From positions 12,542 to 76,541 of the forward strand of contig DAIPJH010000010.1 of assembly GCA_036770365.1 (NCBI GenBank): DNA of 64,000 nucleotides, written 5' to 3'. Shown here piece by piece: positions 61,719 through 64,000 of this stretch (position 1 is the first letter of the stretch; each line of letters begins with the position of its first letter). The notes under the pieces were generated by a model that had not been told where the DNA came from, made no database searches, and saw nothing but the letters and a program-made list of their open reading frames with translations. The stretch comes from DAIPJH01 sp036770365. Its GTDB lineage: Bacteria > Pseudomonadota > Alphaproteobacteria > Rickettsiales > UBA998. A program made the translations under genes and the position numbers.

Positions 61719-62759
61719 CTATGCACAAGGGCATTGTATAAATTTAGTGGGACAATATCGTTTTCCATCTTGTGACACCACACAATCTTTTTCTTTTTGA
61801 GCAAGACGAATGAGGCATAGATCAGCAAGTCCTTCAATAAATAAAGGATGTGCATTTACTGTTGGTACACGAAGATATTGTTTTATACCAGCGTGATGTG
61901 CAAGTTCACCATATTCAATATCAAGCTCAACCAATGTCTCAGAATGTTCTGATACAAATGCTATTGGTACAACAATGAGTGATTTTCCTTCACTACCTGC
62001 AAGTTTAATTTCGTCATCTGTTGCTGGTCCAATCCACTTTAATGGTCCTACACGACTTTGATAGGTCACGCGCCAATCAAGCCCTTCAATCGCTAATGCA
62101 TCTACTATTATCTTTGATGTTTGCTCAATTTGCCATTGATAAGGATCACCTTTTTCAATAATCTTTTCGGGTAAACCATGTGCAGAAAAAAGTATTCTTA
62201 CCCTATTTTTATCTTCAATTTTTGCGTAGAATTCTCTGATATTTTCTACTTGTGCAGCGATAAATTTAGGCTGTGTAGGATAACATCCAATTTTATAACT
62301 TGGTACATGTAAACCTTGTTTTTTCGCTTCACTATCCCAATCTAAAAAAGATGAAGCCGTTGTCGACGTTGAAAATTGTGCATAAAGCGGCAATAAAATA
62401 ACTTGATCTGGTTGATACGCCTTCACTTGTGCAACAACCTCTGGACTCATAGGAAACCAGTAGCGCATACAAATAAACACTTTTACATCACCATATACAG
62501 TAAGTTTTTTTTCTAATGCCTGCGCTTGTATTTGAGTATTTTCTAAAATAGGAGATTTTCCACCCATCTTTTTATAAATTTCACGTGCAAAAGGCGTACG
62601 TTTAATTGAAATAAAATGTGCTAATGCTAAACGAATTAATGCAGGTGCGCCAATAATGGCTGGGTCATTAAAAAGATTGAATAAAAAAGGTCTAACAGCA
62701 TCCAAACTATCAGGACCACCAAGATTAAAAAGAACTATTGCTGTTTTTTTACCTTGCAT
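61719..62759 (-). CDS. hemH: Ferrochelatase
   Basis: The 346-residue enzyme inserts iron into protoporphyrin. Signatures are L-F-N-L-G-G-P-D-S-L at the N-terminus and L-F-S-A-H-G-L-P with the catalytic His; a late E-H-S-E-T-L-V-E-L-D block follows. The C-terminus ends C-P-C-A, with another Cys nearby, a possible metal site. It lies three bases after hemE, giving a hemE-hemH-hemJ order. Confidence 0.96.
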   Translation of the reverse strand: MQGKKTAIVLFNLGGPDSLDAVRPFLFNLFNDPAIIGAPALIRLALAHFISIKRTPFAREIYKKMGGKSPILENTQIQAQALEKKLTVYGDVKVFICMRYWFPMSPEVVAQVKAYQPDQVILLPLYAQFSTSTTASSFLDWDSEAKKQGLHVPSYKIGCYPTQPKFIAAQVENIREFYAKIEDKNRVRILFSAHGLPEKIIEKGDPYQWQIEQTSKIIVDALAIEGLDWRVTYQSRVGPLKWIGPATDDEIKLAGSEGKSLIVVPIAFVSEHSETLVELDIEYGELAHHAGIKQYLRVPTVNAHPLFIEGLADLCLIRLAQKEKDCVVSQDGKRYCPTKFIQCPCA

Positions 62760-62762
62760 TTT

Positions 62763-63788
62763 TTATACTCTGACACTGTGTAAAAACTGACTTAATGCTT
62801 CTACATTTGCTATAGGAGTATGTGGAACAATCCCGTGTCCAAGATTAAAAATAAATTTTCTATCTTTAGCTTTTTCTATGATTTCTTTTGCAACACTCAA
62901 TGTTTTTTCAAGTGAATTAGCAAGAAGTAACGGATCAAGGTTTCCTTGAATTAGTATTCTTTCTGATACAGATTTTTTTGCAAAATCCAAATCCGTAAAA
63001 CTATCAATCCCTATACCATCAACACCCGTTTGTTCGGCGTAATCACCAAGATGAAGCCCTAAACCACGCGGAAAACCAATAATAGGAATCATTGGATAGA
63101 CAGCTTTAACTTTTTCTACAATGCGTTTTGTTGGTTCAATAATAAGTGATTTTACATGGGTGTAGGGTACCAATCCGGCCCAGCTATCAAAAATTTGTAA
63201 TGCAGTCGATCCTGCCTTCACCTGTCCGATTAAATGTAATGCAATCGTATTCACTAACACAGAAGTAAGCTTTTCTATCGTATCTGGTTGAGCATAAATT
63301 TGTTCCCGCGCTACAGCAAATTCTTTACCACCCTTACCTTGCAATAAATAACACATCAATGTCCAAGGTGCGCCCGTAAACCCTATCAATGTTGTCTGTT
63401 CATCTAACTTTTTTTTTGTTTGTTGCAATGCAGTATAAACGGGTTGAAGAAAATTTTTAAAGGCTTGTTCTTCTAATGTTGGAACATCCTCAATAGTTTT
63501 AATAATTTCTAATTTTGGCCCTTCCCCTACTTCAAAATGTAATTTTTTACCAAGTGCATGAGGAATAACTAAAATGTCAGAAAAAATAATAGCAGCACTC
63601 ATTGAAAATCGTTGAATCGGCTGTAATGTTACTTCTGATGCTTTATCTGGAGAGTAGCACATATCCAAAAAACCACCGCTTTTTTCACGAATAGCACGAT
63701 ATTCTGGAAGATAACGTCCTGCTTGTCGCATAAACCAAAAAGGCACATGTGTATTTTCATTTGTAAATGCTAATTGAAATTGATTCAT
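62763..63788 (-). CDS. hemE: Uroporphyrinogen decarboxylase
   Basis: The 341-residue enzyme decarboxylates uroporphyrinogen III. The N-terminal P-F-W-F-M-R-Q-A-G-R-Y-L-P-E-Y-R, then Y-S-P-D-K-A-S-E-V-T and G-F-T-G-A-P-W-T-L-M, and the late F-N-L-G-H-G-I are diagnostic. AAAGGAG lies before the ATG. It is the first gene of the haem series. In Caulobacter the replication origin adjoins hemE, which supports the origin call just upstream. Confidence 0.97.
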   Translation of the reverse strand: MNQFQLAFTNENTHVPFWFMRQAGRYLPEYRAIREKSGGFLDMCYSPDKASEVTLQPIQRFSMSAAIIFSDILVIPHALGKKLHFEVGEGPKLEIIKTIEDVPTLEEQAFKNFLQPVYTALQQTKKKLDEQTTLIGFTGAPWTLMCYLLQGKGGKEFAVAREQIYAQPDTIEKLTSVLVNTIALHLIGQVKAGSTALQIFDSWAGLVPYTHVKSLIIEPTKRIVEKVKAVYPMIPIIGFPRGLGLHLGDYAEQTGVDGIGIDSFTDLDFAKKSVSERILIQGNLDPLLLANSLEKTLSVAKEIIEKAKDRKFIFNLGHGIVPHTPIANVEALSQFLHSVRV

Positions 63789-63904
63789 GCCTTTTTCTCC
63801 TTTGCAGAGAGCAAGCAGTAATCTGAAGCGTAAGAACCTGCAAGATAAAAATCAAATATCTATTTAAGTCTTACTTTTTGATGTTGATAGTAGTGTATGC
63901 ATTG

Positions 63905-64000
63905 AAAAGTGGGGATAAAAATTATCCAAAACTTACCCACAAAGTAATCCCTTTAAAAATGAACTGTGCATAACCTATTTAAATATACAGTATATAATAT
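63905..64000. other. Candidate chromosomal replication origin (partial)
   Basis: Four 9-mers match the DnaA box TTATCCACA at 8 of 9 positions or better: 63910-63918 (minus, TTATCCCCA), 63922-63930 (TTATCCAAA), 63933-63941 (TTACCCACA), and 63965-63973 (minus, TTATGCACA, a full match to TTWTNCACA). They lie within 64 bases and are followed by an AT-rich tract to the window edge that could be the unwinding element. The hemE neighbour strengthens the case. The remaining part, if any, is beyond 64000. Confidence 0.65.

Noticed and set aside
1..64000. CRISPR arrays, transposases, prophage or toxin-antitoxin loci
   Set aside because: No regularly spaced repeats, transposase motifs or phage structural genes were seen; the repeats present are short, irregular and intergenic.

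Overview
The window reads as chromosomal DNA of an alphaproteobacterium with moderate GC (low-to-mid 40s percent by eye, lower at the right edge). Family-level evidence: a circularly permuted two-piece tmRNA whose tag begins AANDN, the alphaproteobacterial form of SspB, a dnaJ-dapB pair, an aa3 oxidase operon in the order ctaC-ctaD-ctaB-small ORF-ctaG-ctaE-DUF983-SURF1, the DUF2066/AI-2E permease/HdaA block divergent from purMN, a eukaryote-like NADP isocitrate dehydrogenase, and hemE beside a candidate replication origin. The lineage within the class cannot be fixed from this sequence. The cell looks aerobic, flagellated and Gram-negative.

Layout. 1-2.7 kb: end of dnaJ, dapB, convergent tldD. 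2.8-10.4 kb: cytochrome c oxidase structural and assembly operon ending in an M32 carboxypeptidase. 10.4-14.6 kb: a small unknown gene, dispersed repeats, then thrC-M16 peptidase-miaA. 14.6-19.4 kb: minus-strand accessory block with two small unknown proteins, a 469-residue unknown, a divergent CbiB-like membrane protein and an OmpA-type lipoprotein. 19.6-24.9 kb: ndk, purMN, DUF2066, AI-2E permease, hdaA. 25-28.6 kb: a receiver/HPt-like regulator, a pyruvate-decarboxylase-like enzyme, an entericidin-like lipoprotein and small unknowns. 28.7-31.6 kb: coq7-dsbB, tRNA-Leu(CAA), and a two-gene insert flanked by imperfect direct repeats. 31.6-40.5 kb: MAPEG protein, hflK-hflC-degP, mrp, cheY-cheZ, metF, mlaA-mlaC.

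40.5-44.7 kb holds a notable minus-strand series: permuted ssrA, sspB, tadA, ettA, followed by divergent thyX. The tmRNA and the ClpXP adaptor that recognises its tag lie side by side, next to two more translation genes. 44.7-51.8 kb: repeat cluster, U32 family protein (TrhP-like), motAB, a glutamine-amidotransferase-like hydrolase, a TPR protein, icd, arsC-like. 51.9-59.6 kb: sucC-sucD-sucA-sucB-lpd, the succinyl-CoA and 2-oxoglutarate branch of the TCA cycle, which works with icd. 59.8-63.8 kb: rho, hemJ, hemH, hemE (late haem synthesis, which feeds the oxidase at 3-9 kb).

The last ~100 bases hold four DnaA-box-like 9-mers beside an AT-rich tract. This is a candidate oriC, as found next to hemE in Caulobacter. 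The window also carries short dispersed intergenic repeats of at least three kinds. No CRISPR array, prophage, transposase or rRNA gene is seen.
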